From Marinobacter halophilus (GTDB lineage Bacteria > Pseudomonadota > Gammaproteobacteria > Pseudomonadales > Oleiphilaceae), in NCBI RefSeq assembly GCF_003007685.1, contig NZ_PXNN01000011.1:434001-498000 (forward strand): a stretch of 64,000 nucleotides of DNA, in the 5' to 3' direction. Each line of letters begins with the position of its first letter. Positions within the stretch are counted from its first letter, which is position 1. The translations under genes and the position numbers were made by a program. This document shows positions 9,792 through 19,648 of the stretch, piece after piece. Under the pieces are notes generated by a model. The model did no database searches. It was not told where the DNA came from and was given only the letters and a program-made list of their open reading frames with translations.

Positions 9792-11138
9792 ATGGCTATG
9801 TTAGAAAAAGTTCTGATCGCAAACCGCGGTGAAATCGCCCTGCGCATACTCCGTGCCTGCAAAGAGCTGGGCATCAAGACAGTGGCAATTCACTCTCAGG
9901 TCGACCGCGACCTGATGCACGTTCGGCTGGCTGACGAAACCGTCTGTATCGGCCCGAACAGCCCGACTGAAAGCTACCTGAACATCCCCGCTATCATCAG
10001 CGCGGCGGAAGTGACAGATTCCGTCGGCATTCATCCGGGTTACGGCTTTCTGGCCGAGAACGCAGATTTTGCCGAGCAGGTCGAGAAAAGCGGCTTCCGC
10101 TTTATCGGCCCCCGGGCAGAAACCATTCGCCTGATGGGCAACAAAGTGTCCGCCATCGAAGCCATGAAAAAGGCTGGCGTCCCGACGGTGCCCGGCTCTG
10201 ACGGTCCATTGACCGAAGACGACGAGCGCAACCTGATGCTGGCCCGCCAAATCGGTTACCCGGTGATGATCAAGGCGGCCTCTGGTGGCGGTGGTCGGGG
10301 CATGCAGGTAGTACACTCCGAAGCTGCACTGCTCAAGGCTGTCCAGATCACCCAGACCGAAGCCAAGAATGCCTTTGGCGATCCGACCGTGTACCTGGAG
10401 AAGTTCCTTGAAACCCCACGCCATGTGGAGGTTCAGGTGCTGGCCGACATGCACGGCAACGTAATTCACCTGGGTGACCGGGACTGCTCCATGCAGCGTC
10501 GCAACCAAAAGGTGATCGAAGAAGCACCGGCCCCGAACGTCAACGCGGAATCCCGGGCGCGCACGCTCAAGGCCTGCATCGATGCCTGCAAGGAAATCGG
10601 CTATGTGGGCGCCGGTACCTTCGAGTTCCTGTACCAGGACGGCGAGTTCTATTTCATCGAAATGAACACCCGGGTACAGGTAGAGCACCCGGTGTCCGAA
10701 ATGGTGACCGGCGTCGATATCGTCCGCGAACAGCTGCGAATTGCCAGTGGCCTGCCGTTGCAATACAGCCAGGACGAAATCCACATATCCGGTCACGCCA
10801 TCGAATGCCGGATCAATGCCGAAGACCCGCAAACCTTCGTACCCAGCCCGGGCAAAGTCAAACACTTCCATGCCCCTGGCGGTAATGGCATCCGTGTCGA
10901 TTCCCACCTGTACAGCGGCTATACCGTGCCACCGTATTACGATTCCCTGGTGGCGAAACTGATCACCTGGGGCGACGACCGGGAAATCGCCCGCCGACGC
11001 ATGAAGAACGCGCTGGATGAAATGGTGGTCGAGGGCATCAAGACCAATCAACCCCTGCACCGAAAACTGGTACGCGATGGCGGCTTTAAACAGGTAGACT
11101 TCACCATCCACTACCTCGAGAAACTGATGCGGGATTAA
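9792..11138 (+). CDS. accC: Acetyl-CoA carboxylase, biotin carboxylase subunit
   Basis: It carboxylates BCCP-biotin using ATP and bicarbonate. About 448 residues. The ATP-grasp fold is recognisable from [21 protein letters not shown], the glycine-rich loop [43 protein letters not shown] and [14 protein letters not shown] (catalytic Arg and Glu). I chose ATG 9792 ([13 protein letters not shown]); a TTG nine bases upstream is in frame but unneeded. Two bases separate its stop from prmA, so aroQ-accB-accC-prmA is probably one transcript. Confidence 0.97.
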   Translation: MAMLEKVLIANRGEIALRILRACKELGIKTVAIHSQVDRDLMHVRLADETVCIGPNSPTESYLNIPAIISAAEVTDSVGIHPGYGFLAENADFAEQVEKSGFRFIGPRAETIRLMGNKVSAIEAMKKAGVPTVPGSDGPLTEDDERNLMLARQIGYPVMIKAASGGGGRGMQVVHSEAALLKAVQITQTEAKNAFGDPTVYLEKFLETPRHVEVQVLADMHGNVIHLGDRDCSMQRRNQKVIEEAPAPNVNAESRARTLKACIDACKEIGYVGAGTFEFLYQDGEFYFIEMNTRVQVEHPVSEMVTGVDIVREQLRIASGLPLQYSQDEIHISGHAIECRINAEDPQTFVPSPGKVKHFHAPGGNGIRVDSHLYSGYTVPPYYDSLVAKLITWGDDREIARRRMKNALDEMVVEGIKTNQPLHRKLVRDGGFKQVDFTIHYLEKLMRD

Positions 11139-11140
11139 TC

Positions 11141-12037
11141 ATGCCCTGGATACAACTCCAGATACCAGCTGATCCGGACACTGCGGATCAGCTGGAAGAC
11201 TTATTAATGGAAATGGGCTCAGACGCTGTGTCCATGGAAGATGCGGCCGACCAGCCCCTATACGAACCCGATCCCGGCACTACACCTCTGTGGAGCCAGA
11301 CCACTGTCACCGGGTTGTTCCAGTCTGACCGCGATATAGAGCAGCTTTGTTCGGATATTCGCGACGCCTGGCACCAACAGACCCAACAGTCTCTGACCGA
11401 CATAGACGTCACTCTGGTCGAAGACAAGGATTGGGAACGGGCCTGGATGGACGACTTCCACCCACTGCGGTTTGGCGAACGCCTGTGGATTGTGCCCAGC
11501 TGGTGCGATGCTCCCGACCCTGACGCCGCCAACTTGATGCTGGACCCTGGCCTGGCCTTTGGCACCGGCACCCACCCGACCACCGCCCTGTGCCTGCAAT
11601 GGCTGGACGGTCAGAATGTGGCCGGCAAACAGATCATCGACTACGGTTGCGGCTCCGGTATTCTCGGTCTCGCGGCTCTGCTGCTGGGTGCCGACCACGT
11701 TATCGGTGTCGACACCGACCCCCAGGCCCTGGAAGCCAGTCGTGATAACGCCCGCCGTAACGGCGTCGACGACCGCCGGCTGGACCTGTACTTACCCGGT
11801 AACGACCCGGATACCCGGGCCGACATCATGCTCGCCAACATTCTGGCCCAACCGCTGATTGGCCTGGCTCCCAGACTCGCCGAACTCACCGCGCCTGGTG
11901 GCAGCCTGGTGCTGTCCGGCATCCTGTCCTATCAGGCACGGGAAGTGATGGCGGCTTACGAGCCCTGGTTCCTGATGGACGAGCCTGAGCAGAAAGAAGA
12001 CTGGATACGCCTCACAGGACGACGCAAGGACGGATGA
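11141..12037 (+). CDS. prmA: Ribosomal protein L11 methyltransferase
   Basis: SAM-dependent trimethylation of ribosomal protein L11. 298 residues with the N-terminal L11-binding domain (MPWIQLQIPADPDTADQLED), the central WERAWMDDFHPLRFGERLWI and FGTGTHPTTALCL signatures, then the SAM site DYGCGSGILGLAALLLGA and the MLANILAQPL motif of the family. It follows accC directly, the usual accC-prmA order. Confidence 0.97.
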   Translation: MPWIQLQIPADPDTADQLEDLLMEMGSDAVSMEDAADQPLYEPDPGTTPLWSQTTVTGLFQSDRDIEQLCSDIRDAWHQQTQQSLTDIDVTLVEDKDWERAWMDDFHPLRFGERLWIVPSWCDAPDPDAANLMLDPGLAFGTGTHPTTALCLQWLDGQNVAGKQIIDYGCGSGILGLAALLLGADHVIGVDTDPQALEASRDNARRNGVDDRRLDLYLPGNDPDTRADIMLANILAQPLIGLAPRLAELTAPGGSLVLSGILSYQAREVMAAYEPWFLMDEPEQKEDWIRLTGRRKDG

Positions 12038-12121
12038 CGAGTACCGTGTTTACGACTAAACTGCCTCATCCCTAACGATCGCACCCCGATCGATCAGCGA
12101 TCAAGCTTTCAGGAACGAAGC

Positions 12122-13336
12122 ATGACCCAAAGCAGCCTGCAGACCCAATGCCCCAATTGCGAGACCCGCTTCCGGGTAACTGACGAGCAACTCAGTATCG
12201 CCGGCGGCAAAGTGCGGTGTGGCAGCTGCATGAAAGTGTTCAACGCGGTTGAGCACCAGGTCATCAAAACCGATCGTGATTCAACCTCGGGCGAATCGAC
12301 ACCCAAAGAGCACACAACACCAAGTGGCGCCAGCCCGGCGCCCGGCTCAGATCCCGGAACCGATGAAGAGGATTTTGTCTTCGCAGACAACCCTGAAGAG
12401 GATGCCGCGGAAGGCCGCTATGCCGGAACCAGTCTCACGTTCTCAGAGGACGAGCTGAGTGACAGTTTCCGTGGGGTCGCCGAATCGGAAAGATCCGACT
12501 ATCACGACGATGACCCAACATCGGAAAAGCACGCCGTTGATGAAAGCTGGGCCGAGGCCATGCTCTCGGACGATCACCCGAAGCGACCCCCTGAAGGGCC
12601 GGAGGCAGGCGAGCCATCGCCTCAACCACCAAAACCACAACCGCCCCAGGAAGAGCCCGCGGGTTTGCAGCCTGAACCGGTCCGTCCGGATGATGAGCAA
12701 ACTGCCGCCTCAGCCAGTGAGCTTACGCTTGCCGCGACAGAAGATGACCGGCCAGCCGGTGCGCCAGAACCTCGGCCCCGACAACACCAGCCGAGCGATA
12801 CTCTGTACCGGGATTTGCGCCGGGACCCGGTATCGGTCGGCAATGGCAAAAGCCGCCTGCGCACGGCACTGTGGACACTGGTTGTTCTGGCTCTGCTGGG
12901 CGCCCTGGTTGCCCAGGTGACCTGGTTCCAGTTCGATCGCCTCTCCGCCATTCCCCAGTTGCGGCCATTCTATGAAAAGGGCTGTGAGCTGGCAGGGTGT
13001 CAACTCAAACCCTTGATCAACGTCGACGCGATTCAAAGCCGGAAACTGGTCGTCCGCACCGACCCGGAAAATCGCAACCAGCTGATTGTCGATGCGGTCA
13101 TCATCAACCGTGCCGGATTTGTGCAACCGTTCCCGGCCATAGCGCTGACCTTTTCAAACCTCAACGGTGACGTTGTAGCCCAAAGCACTTTCCTGCCCGA
13201 GGACTACCTCGCCGGTGACGCCGAAACGATGGACACCATGCCGTCAGAGACACCCGTCAGAATTGCCATCAGCATTCGTGACCCCGGTCGCGATGCGGTC
13301 AACTACAATCTGAACTTCCGGCCCTGGACACCCTGA
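12122..13336 (+). CDS. Zinc-ribbon DUF3426 membrane protein
   Basis: The 404-residue protein starts with a MJ0042-type zinc finger (CPNCETRF...VRCGSCMKVF, residues about 10-40). A long acidic, Pro-rich disordered region follows (about 45-240), then one TM segment (LWTLVVLALLGALVAQVTWF) and a periplasmic DUF3426 domain with conserved Cys in YEKGCELAGCQL. Family members sit between prmA and dusB-fis in many gammaproteobacteria; the function is unknown. Confidence 0.85.
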   Translation: MTQSSLQTQCPNCETRFRVTDEQLSIAGGKVRCGSCMKVFNAVEHQVIKTDRDSTSGESTPKEHTTPSGASPAPGSDPGTDEEDFVFADNPEEDAAEGRYAGTSLTFSEDELSDSFRGVAESERSDYHDDDPTSEKHAVDESWAEAMLSDDHPKRPPEGPEAGEPSPQPPKPQPPQEEPAGLQPEPVRPDDEQTAASASELTLAATEDDRPAGAPEPRPRQHQPSDTLYRDLRRDPVSVGNGKSRLRTALWTLVVLALLGALVAQVTWFQFDRLSAIPQLRPFYEKGCELAGCQLKPLINVDAIQSRKLVVRTDPENRNQLIVDAVIINRAGFVQPFPAIALTFSNLNGDVVAQSTFLPEDYLAGDAETMDTMPSETPVRIAISIRDPGRDAVNYNLNFRPWTP

Positions 13337-13537
13337 CGCCAGTCGGCGGCCACGGCTGAGCGCGCAAAAGTCAACCAGAAAGCACGAAAAATAATCAATT
13401 TTTTCAGCCATTCTCCCCTTCAATCGAGCCGTCCCCGGCGGTATCATTACCGCCCTTCGGGAGCTGGGGGCGGTTATTAATTGAACAACCAACCCGCACC
13501 GAACCTTGCTTAACTCGCTGTGACACGGACTCAGATC

Positions 13538-14536
13538 ATGCTGCCGACGGCAAAAATCGGGCCGTACACCTTGCCCAACCCGCTTATTGTTGCGCCCATG
13601 GCCGGCGTAACAGATCGTCCGTTCCGGCTGTTATGCCGGCGAATGGGAGCAGGCCTGGCAGTGTCAGAGATGGTGATAGCGGACAGCAAGCTCTGGCATA
13701 CGCGAAAATCCCGCACCCGCATGAATCATCAGGGTGAGCCGGAACCCCGCTCGGTACAGATAGCCGGTGGTGATCCGCAGATGCTGGCGGACGCGGCCCG
13801 GCAGAATGCCGAGTTTGGTGCTCAGATTATCGACATCAACATGGGGTGCCCGGCTAAAAAGGTGTGCAACAAAGCCGCCGGCTCGGCCCTGATGAAAGAC
13901 GAGGAGCTGGTACGGGAAATACTGGAAGCCGTGGTTAACGCGGTAGACATCCCGGTCACTCTGAAAATGCGCACCGGCTGGGATCGCGACCACCGCAACG
14001 CAACCGTGATTGCCCGCATGGCGGAAGATGCCGGCATACAGGCTATCGCAGTGCATGGGCGCACTCGCGCAGACAAGTACAACGGTGATGCGGAGTACGA
14101 CACCATCGCCGAGGTGAAGGCCAGTGTCGGCATTCCAGTGTTCGCCAACGGCGATATTACCAGCCCGGAAAAGGCCCGACAGGTGCTGGAACACACCGGC
14201 GCTGATGGCTTGCTGATCGGCCGTGGTGCCCAGGGCCGGCCCTGGATCTTCCGGGAAATCCTGCATTACCTGCAGACCGGACAGTACCTGCCGGCACCAC
14301 CTTTGAACGAGGTCGAGCAGATACTGACGGAACACCTGGCCGAGCTGCACAGCTTCTACGGTGAAAAAATGGGCGTGCGTATCGCCAGAAAGCATGTGGG
14401 CTGGTATCTCCAGTCTCACGACCAGAGTAAACAGTTCCGCCAACGCTTCAACGCGATTGAAGACGCGCTGGAGCAGAAAGACCGCATCGAACAGTATTTT
14501 TCAGGCTTACGAAATGGAGAGGTATTCGCAGCATGA
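13538..14536 (+). CDS. dusB: tRNA-dihydrouridine synthase B
   Basis: FMN enzyme that reduces uridines in the tRNA D-loop. [38 protein letters not shown] (catalytic Cys), [12 protein letters not shown] and the FMN phosphate-binding [16 protein letters not shown] are all visible. I favour ATG 13538 by family alignment. An in-frame GTG at 13520 would add six residues and neither site has a strong Shine-Dalgarno. Its stop overlaps the fis start by 4 bp (ATGA), the classical dusB-fis operon. Confidence 0.95.
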   Translation: MLPTAKIGPYTLPNPLIVAPMAGVTDRPFRLLCRRMGAGLAVSEMVIADSKLWHTRKSRTRMNHQGEPEPRSVQIAGGDPQMLADAARQNAEFGAQIIDINMGCPAKKVCNKAAGSALMKDEELVREILEAVVNAVDIPVTLKMRTGWDRDHRNATVIARMAEDAGIQAIAVHGRTRADKYNGDAEYDTIAEVKASVGIPVFANGDITSPEKARQVLEHTGADGLLIGRGAQGRPWIFREILHYLQTGQYLPAPPLNEVEQILTEHLAELHSFYGEKMGVRIARKHVGWYLQSHDQSKQFRQRFNAIEDALEQKDRIEQYFSGLRNGEVFAA

Positions 14537-14850
14537 CCGCTGAGACTTTGGCAAACGACAACCTGAGCACACCAGCTAACGATGATCTACATCAGTTGCA
14601 CACGGTGAACAACAGCGGCAACAGTGTCACTCTGCGCGACAGCGTGGAAGTTGCTCTCAAGAACTATTTTGCGCAACTGGATGGCGCACCGGTCTCTGAC
14701 GTGTACCAGCTGGTACTGTCAGAGGTCGAAGCGCCACTGTTGGAGCAGGTGATGCGATACACCCGCAACAACCAGACCAAGGCATCCACCATGCTTGGCC
14801 TGAATCGCGGCACCCTGCGCAAGAAACTCAAGCAGTATGGTCTGCTATAA
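14533..14850 (+). CDS. fis: DNA-binding protein Fis
   Basis: Nucleoid-associated regulator that bends DNA and controls growth-phase genes. 105 residues. The C-terminal helix-turn-helix ([20 protein letters not shown], then [12 protein letters not shown]) is nearly invariant among Fis proteins. The N-terminus is a little longer and more divergent than the 98-residue E. coli protein. Translationally coupled to dusB, so expression of both should be joint. Confidence 0.97.
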   Translation: MTAETLANDNLSTPANDDLHQLHTVNNSGNSVTLRDSVEVALKNYFAQLDGAPVSDVYQLVLSEVEAPLLEQVMRYTRNNQTKASTMLGLNRGTLRKKLKQYGLL

Positions 14851-14865
14851 TCAGACTCGTCCCTG

Positions 14866-14905
14866 AAGGGCCTCCCGGATGCGTTCGCGAGGCCCTTGCT
14901 CTTTA
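14866..14905 (+). terminator. Hairpin between fis and purH
   Basis: AAGGGCCT (14866-14873) pairs with AGGCCCTT (14890-14897), followed by a T-containing tail (GCTCTTTAT). Likely terminator of dusB-fis. Confidence 0.7.
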
Positions 14906-14951
14906 TACCCAGGCTACATCCGGCTTATCTGACCAGCGAAGAAAGTGACCC

Positions 14952-16532
14952 ATGGCAAATCAGGCTAATACCCCCGTCCGTCGCGCTCTGATCAGCGTGA
15001 GTGATAAAACCGGCATCGTCGAGTTTGGCCGTGCCCTGACCGAACGCGGCATTGAACTGCTTTCCACCGGCGGAACCTTCCGTCTGTTGCAGCAAAACCA
15101 GGTTCCCGTCACCGAGGTTTCCGACTACACCGGTTTTCCGGAAATGATGGACGGCCGGGTCAAAACCCTGCACCCGAAGATCCACGGCGGCATTCTTGGC
15201 CGGCGCGGCATCGATGACACCATTATGAGCGAGCACGACATCAACCCCATCGACATGGTGGTGGTGAACCTGTACCCGTTCGAAGACACCGTCGCCAATC
15301 CCGACTGCGATCTGGCCACTGCCATTGAAAACATCGACATCGGTGGCCCCACCATGGTTCGTGCGGCCGCCAAGAACCACAACGATGTCGCCATTGTGGT
15401 CAATGCCTCCGACTACAGCCGGGTCTTGAAAGAACTGAAAGACAACGACGGCCAGCTGACCTACAGCACTCGTTTCGACCTGGCAGTCAAAGCCTTTGAA
15501 CACACCGCGGGTTACGACGGCGCCATCGCCAATTACCTGGGCGGCCGCACCCCGGACAACGACAATGCCGACTTCCCGCGTACTTTCAATGTTCAGTTCG
15601 TGAAGGTTCAGGACATGCGTTACGGTGAGAACCCGCACCAGCGCGCCGCCTTCTATGCCGAACGCTATCCTCGCGAAGCCTGCGTGGCCACCGCAAAGCA
15701 GCTGCAGGGTAAGGAACTGAGCTACAACAACGTCGCCGACACCGATGCCGCCCTGGAATGCGTGAAGCCGTTTGCCGATCCGGCCTGCGTTATCGTCAAG
15801 CACGCTAACCCCTGTGGCGTGGCCATCGGTGCCGACATCCTGCAAGCCTATGAACTGGCGTTCGCGACCGATCCCACCTCAGCCTTTGGCGGCATCATCG
15901 CCTTCAATCGTGAGCTGGATGCGCAAACGGCCCAGGCCATCGTTGACCGTCAGTTTGTGGAAGTGATTATCGCCCCCAGCATCGCGTCAGAGGCGGTCGA
16001 CATCGTCGCTGCCAAGAAAAACGTGCGCCTGCTGGCCTGCGGCGACTTCGATGGTGAGCGCGCCCAGACCATGGACTACAAGCGCGTGACCGGCGGCCTG
16101 CTGGTGCAGGATCGCGATCTCGGCATGGTCGCCATGGAAGACGTGAAAGTGGTCACCCTGCGCCAACCCACCGAGCAGGAACTGAACGACCTTCTGTTCG
16201 CCTGGGAAGTGGCCAAGTACGTCAAATCCAACGCCATCGTTTACGCCAAAGCTGGCCGCACTATCGGTGTGGGCGCCGGCCAGATGAGCCGGGTCTACAG
16301 CGCCAAAATCGCCGGCATCAAGGCCGCCGACGAAGGCCTGGAAGTGAAAGGATCCGTGATGTCCTCGGATGCCTTCTTCCCGTTCCGGGATGGCATTGAC
16401 GCTGCGGCGGCAGCCGGCATCACCGCGGTGATCCAGCCAGGTGGCTCCATGCGCGACCAGGAAGTGATCGACGCGGCCAACGAGCACGGCATTGCCATGG
16501 TCTTCACCGGCATGCGCCACTTCCGTCACTGA
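14952..16532 (+). CDS. purH: Bifunctional AICAR transformylase / IMP cyclohydrolase
   Basis: It catalyses the last two steps of IMP synthesis. 526 residues. The N-terminal MGS-like IMP cyclohydrolase domain ([45 protein letters not shown]) is followed by the transformylase domain ([41 protein letters not shown]). Twenty-two bases separate it from purD, so the two should be one operon. No PurR-type palindrome was evident upstream. Confidence 0.97.
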   Translation: MANQANTPVRRALISVSDKTGIVEFGRALTERGIELLSTGGTFRLLQQNQVPVTEVSDYTGFPEMMDGRVKTLHPKIHGGILGRRGIDDTIMSEHDINPIDMVVVNLYPFEDTVANPDCDLATAIENIDIGGPTMVRAAAKNHNDVAIVVNASDYSRVLKELKDNDGQLTYSTRFDLAVKAFEHTAGYDGAIANYLGGRTPDNDNADFPRTFNVQFVKVQDMRYGENPHQRAAFYAERYPREACVATAKQLQGKELSYNNVADTDAALECVKPFADPACVIVKHANPCGVAIGADILQAYELAFATDPTSAFGGIIAFNRELDAQTAQAIVDRQFVEVIIAPSIASEAVDIVAAKKNVRLLACGDFDGERAQTMDYKRVTGGLLVQDRDLGMVAMEDVKVVTLRQPTEQELNDLLFAWEVAKYVKSNAIVYAKAGRTIGVGAGQMSRVYSAKIAGIKAADEGLEVKGSVMSSDAFFPFRDGIDAAAAAGITAVIQPGGSMRDQEVIDAANEHGIAMVFTGMRHFRH

Positions 16533-16554
16533 TCAAATAATTCAGGAGCTCAGC

Positions 16555-17841
16555 ATGAACATTCTGGTTATCGGCAGTGGCGGCCGTGAACACGCCCTGG
16601 CCTGGAAAGCGGCCCAATCACCGCGGGCGGATAAAGTCTTTGTGGCCCCGGGTAATGCCGGCACCGCCCGCGAGCCCGGGCTGGAAAACGTCGACTTGGA
16701 CGTGATGGATCTGGACGGCCTGGCCAATTTCGCCGAACAGAACAACGTCGGCCTGACCATCGTCGGCCCGGAAGCCCCGCTGGTGGCCGGTGTGGTCGAC
16801 AAATTCGAAGCGCGCGGCCTGCGCATCTTCGGCCCCAGCGCCGGTGCCGCCCAGCTGGAAGGCTCCAAAGCCTTCACCAAGGACTTCCTGGCCCGCCAGC
16901 AGATCCCGACCGCCGACTACGCCAACTTCACCGACGTTGATCAGGCCCTGGCTTACGTACGAGATAAAGGCGCACCGATTGTGGTCAAGGCCGATGGCCT
17001 GGCCGCCGGCAAAGGCGTGATCGTGGCGATGACGTTGGCAGAAGCCGAAGACGCCATCCGCGACATGCTGGCAGGCAACGCGTTTGGTGAGGCCGGCAGC
17101 CGCGTCGTGGTCGAGGAATTCCTGGATGGTGAAGAAGCCTCCTTCATCGTCATGGTGGATGGCGAGAACGTTCTGGCCATGGCCACCTCCCAAGATCACA
17201 AACGGGTGGGCGACGGCGATACCGGCCCCAACACCGGCGGCATGGGTGCCTACTCCCCGGCTCCGGTAGTCACCGCCGACGTGCACCAGCGCATTATGGA
17301 TGAGGTGATTTACCCCACCGTCAACGGCATGGCGGCCGAAGGCCACCCGTACAAGGGTTTCCTTTACGCCGGCCTGATGATCGACACCGATGGTTCCCCC
17401 AAGGTCATCGAATTCAATTGCCGCTTCGGTGATCCGGAAACCCAACCGATCATGCTGCGCATGAGGTCGGACATGGTGGAGCTGTGCCAGGCCGCTGTGG
17501 ATGGCAAGCTGGACCAGTGTAATTCCGAGTGGGACGAGCGTGCTTCCGTGGGCATTGTACTGGCCGCCGGCGGTTATCCCGCCAGCTATAACAAGGGCGA
17601 TGTCATTTCCGGCCTTCCGGAGGCTGACGTGGATGGCGAGAAAGTATTCCACGCCGGCACCAGCCTGACAGACGGTCAGGTCGTGACCAATGGCGGCCGC
17701 GTACTCTGCGCCACCGCGTTGGGCAACACCGTCACCGAGGCCCAGCAAAGGGCCTACGCGCTGGCTGAAAAGATCGAATGGCAGGGTGCCTTCTATCGCA
17801 ACGACATTGCCTACCGAGCCATTGCCCGCGAACAGGGCTGA
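16555..17841 (+). CDS. purD: Phosphoribosylamine-glycine ligase
   Basis: ATP-grasp ligase joining glycine to phosphoribosylamine in purine synthesis. 428 residues. Recognised from MNILVIGSGGREHALAWK, GPEAPLVAGVVD, VVKADGLAAGKGV, NTGGMGAYSPAP and EFNCRFGDPETQ. ATG 16555 follows CAGGAG with 7-8 nt spacing; the open frame extends upstream into purH, but that part is not coding in this frame. Confidence 0.97.
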   Translation: MNILVIGSGGREHALAWKAAQSPRADKVFVAPGNAGTAREPGLENVDLDVMDLDGLANFAEQNNVGLTIVGPEAPLVAGVVDKFEARGLRIFGPSAGAAQLEGSKAFTKDFLARQQIPTADYANFTDVDQALAYVRDKGAPIVVKADGLAAGKGVIVAMTLAEAEDAIRDMLAGNAFGEAGSRVVVEEFLDGEEASFIVMVDGENVLAMATSQDHKRVGDGDTGPNTGGMGAYSPAPVVTADVHQRIMDEVIYPTVNGMAAEGHPYKGFLYAGLMIDTDGSPKVIEFNCRFGDPETQPIMLRMRSDMVELCQAAVDGKLDQCNSEWDERASVGIVLAAGGYPASYNKGDVISGLPEADVDGEKVFHAGTSLTDGQVVTNGGRVLCATALGNTVTEAQQRAYALAEKIEWQGAFYRNDIAYRAIAREQG

Positions 17842-17869
17842 ATTTTTGTCATAGCTCGACAACATCGTC

Positions 17870-17896
17870 AGCCCGGTCATTGACCGGGCTTTTTTC
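17870..17896 (+). terminator. Rho-independent terminator of purHD
   Basis: AGCCCGG-TCATTGA-CCGGGCT stem-loop followed by TTTTTTC, 28 bp after the purD stop. Confidence 0.9.
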
Positions 17897-17946
17897 TGGG
17901 GTAGTGTTAGCCCCTTAACAATATCCATAACGAAAAGGAGTTCCGT

Positions 17947-18882
17947 GTGCAGCGCACCCCCGTCAGCATTTTCCTTCTGTTGGTCACCACGCTGTTGGTC
18001 AGCGCCTGTTCCAAGCAGGGCATCTACGAAAGCGCCATTGGCTGGGAACGCTCCAGTGCAGGACTGGAAACCGCACAGCTAACGGTGGGAGAACTCGACA
18101 TCGCCTACCTCCGCAGCAAAGACACCGTCGACGGCGACACCGTGGTGCTGATTCATGGCTTTGGTGCCAACAAGGACAACTGGACCCGATTGGCCAAGGA
18201 GCTCAAAGGCGAATTCAATATCTACGCCTTCGATCTGCCCGGCCACGGCGACAGCAGTAAACCGCTGGACATCGGCTACCGCTTTGAGGATCAGGTGCGC
18301 TACCTGAATCAGATCTTTGCCGAACTGGGCATTACCAGGGCCCACATGATGGGCAATTCCATGGGTGGTGCCATCACCGCACTTTACGCGGCTAAGCACC
18401 CGGACCAGATTCGATCGGCGGTGCTGTTCGACCCGGCCGGCATCTTTGAGTACGAAAGCGAGTTGGTGGATCTGGTTCTTGACGGCGAGAACCCCCTGAT
18501 TCCGAAAAAACAAGGCGACTTTGATCGTTTGCTCGACTTTGCCCTCGAGAAGCGGCCTTTCGTGCCCTGGCCAATCTTCGAGGTCATGGAAAAAAACGCC
18601 ATCTCCAACCGCGAGGTCAACGAAACCATCTTTGCCGCCATCCGGGACACCGGCTTCGAGCCGGATTTCCGCAACGCCATCGTCAATATTGAAGCACCGG
18701 TACTGGTAGTCTGGGGCAAACTCGACCGGGTCATCAATTACCGCAATGCCGATGTGTTCGTCGAAGCTATTCCCAACGCCCGCAAGGTCATCCTCGACGA
18801 CATCGGTCATGCCCCGATGGTCGAAGCTCCGGATCAATCCGCGCAGCTGTTCCGGGACTTTTTGCAAGAACCGCCGCACTGA
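17947..18882 (+). CDS. Alpha/beta hydrolase lipoprotein
   Basis: 311 residues. A lipoprotein signal (lipobox LVSAC, Cys at about residue 21) is followed by an alpha/beta-hydrolase fold: HGFGANKDNW oxyanion region, nucleophile elbow GNSMGG, an acid region near VVWGKLDRVI, and the catalytic-His motif DIGHAPMVEAP. GTG 17947 is the start, with AAAAGGAG six bases upstream. Substrate unknown: esterase, lipase or C-C hydrolase are all possible. It sits between the purD terminator and the Hen1-like gene without clear operon partners. Confidence 0.88.
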   Translation: MQRTPVSIFLLLVTTLLVSACSKQGIYESAIGWERSSAGLETAQLTVGELDIAYLRSKDTVDGDTVVLIHGFGANKDNWTRLAKELKGEFNIYAFDLPGHGDSSKPLDIGYRFEDQVRYLNQIFAELGITRAHMMGNSMGGAITALYAAKHPDQIRSAVLFDPAGIFEYESELVDLVLDGENPLIPKKQGDFDRLLDFALEKRPFVPWPIFEVMEKNAISNREVNETIFAAIRDTGFEPDFRNAIVNIEAPVLVVWGKLDRVINYRNADVFVEAIPNARKVILDDIGHAPMVEAPDQSAQLFRDFLQEPPH

Positions 18883-19006
18883 ACCCACCGGCCCATACAT
18901 TCCCGTATCGAAAACCGGTACCCTAGGGGCTGCGTCCAGCTGCACTCCCAGTACCGGCTCCTATCGGCCAGAACGGGGTGCTCACCACTCCCGACGAAGG
19001 CCTGAC

Positions 19007-19648
19007 ATGTTCGATCTTGAAGAAATGACCCGCGGCAGCATGACCCAGATGACCTCGCTGCATGAGCAGCGACTGGATTTTGTGGCGCGCACTCTGCGCA
19101 GCCGTGGTGCCCGAACGGTTCTGGACCTCGGCTGCGGGTCCGGCTCGTTGCTGTTCCGGCTGGCCGGAAACGCGGAATTCGAGCGGATTGTCGGCCTTGA
19201 GCAGTCCGGCGTATCCATCCGCCAGGCCCGGTTGAACCTGGAAAGCTGGATACAAGCCAGCCCCGACCGCATTCGTCTGGTGACCGGTTCCTACAGCGAA
19301 GCGCAACCCGAACTCATCGGCTTCGACGTCGCCGCCATGGTTGAAACCATAGAACACGTTAATCCGTCAGAGCTGTCGAAAGTCGAACTCGCGGTGTTTG
19401 GCGGTATGCGCCCGACGTTCCTGTTCATGACCACCCCTAACCGCGAATATAACCCGCTGTTCGACCTTGCCCCCGGGGAGTTTCGCGAGGAAGACCATAA
19501 ATTCGAGTGGGATCGCATGAAGTTCCGCCAGTGGGCCAGCGGTGTCGCCAAACGAAACGGCTACAGCGTCAGCTTTGGCGGCATCGGCGATCTGCACCCG
19601 GATGTTGGCTACCCGACACAGACCGCCGCCTTTGAGTTAATCGCTTAA
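19007..19648 (+). CDS. Stand-alone Hen1-type RNA 3'-terminal 2'-O-methyltransferase
   Basis: 213 residues, class I SAM methyltransferase. LDLGCGSGSLLFRLA is the SAM loop. ETIEHVNPSEL followed later by EEDHKFEWDR reproduces the E-x-x-E-H...H metal-site pattern of Hen1, and TTPNREYNPLF is also typical of that family. Known bacterial Hen1 proteins act with Pnkp in RNA repair and carry an extra N-terminal Pnkp-activating domain. Here only the methyltransferase domain exists and no pnkp gene is nearby. ATG 19007 has GAAGG at 18996-19000. Its 3' end overlaps the convergent EgtB-like gene by 12 bp. RNA substrate is inference; a small-molecule role cannot be excluded. Confidence 0.75.
   Translation: MFDLEEMTRGSMTQMTSLHEQRLDFVARTLRSRGARTVLDLGCGSGSLLFRLAGNAEFERIVGLEQSGVSIRQARLNLESWIQASPDRIRLVTGSYSEAQPELIGFDVAAMVETIEHVNPSELSKVELAVFGGMRPTFLFMTTPNREYNPLFDLAPGEFREEDHKFEWDRMKFRQWASGVAKRNGYSVSFGGIGDLHPDVGYPTQTAAFELIA

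Noticed and set aside
9801..11111. 436-residue frame antisense to accC
   Set aside because: Antisense shadow; the plus strand encodes a complete biotin carboxylase.
16618..17928. 436-residue frame antisense to purD
   Set aside because: Antisense shadow of GC-rich codon use; purD is complete on the other strand.
19007..19648. EgtD-like histidine methyltransferase partner for the EgtB-like gene
   Set aside because: Too short for EgtD (about 320 residues), and its motifs are those of Hen1.
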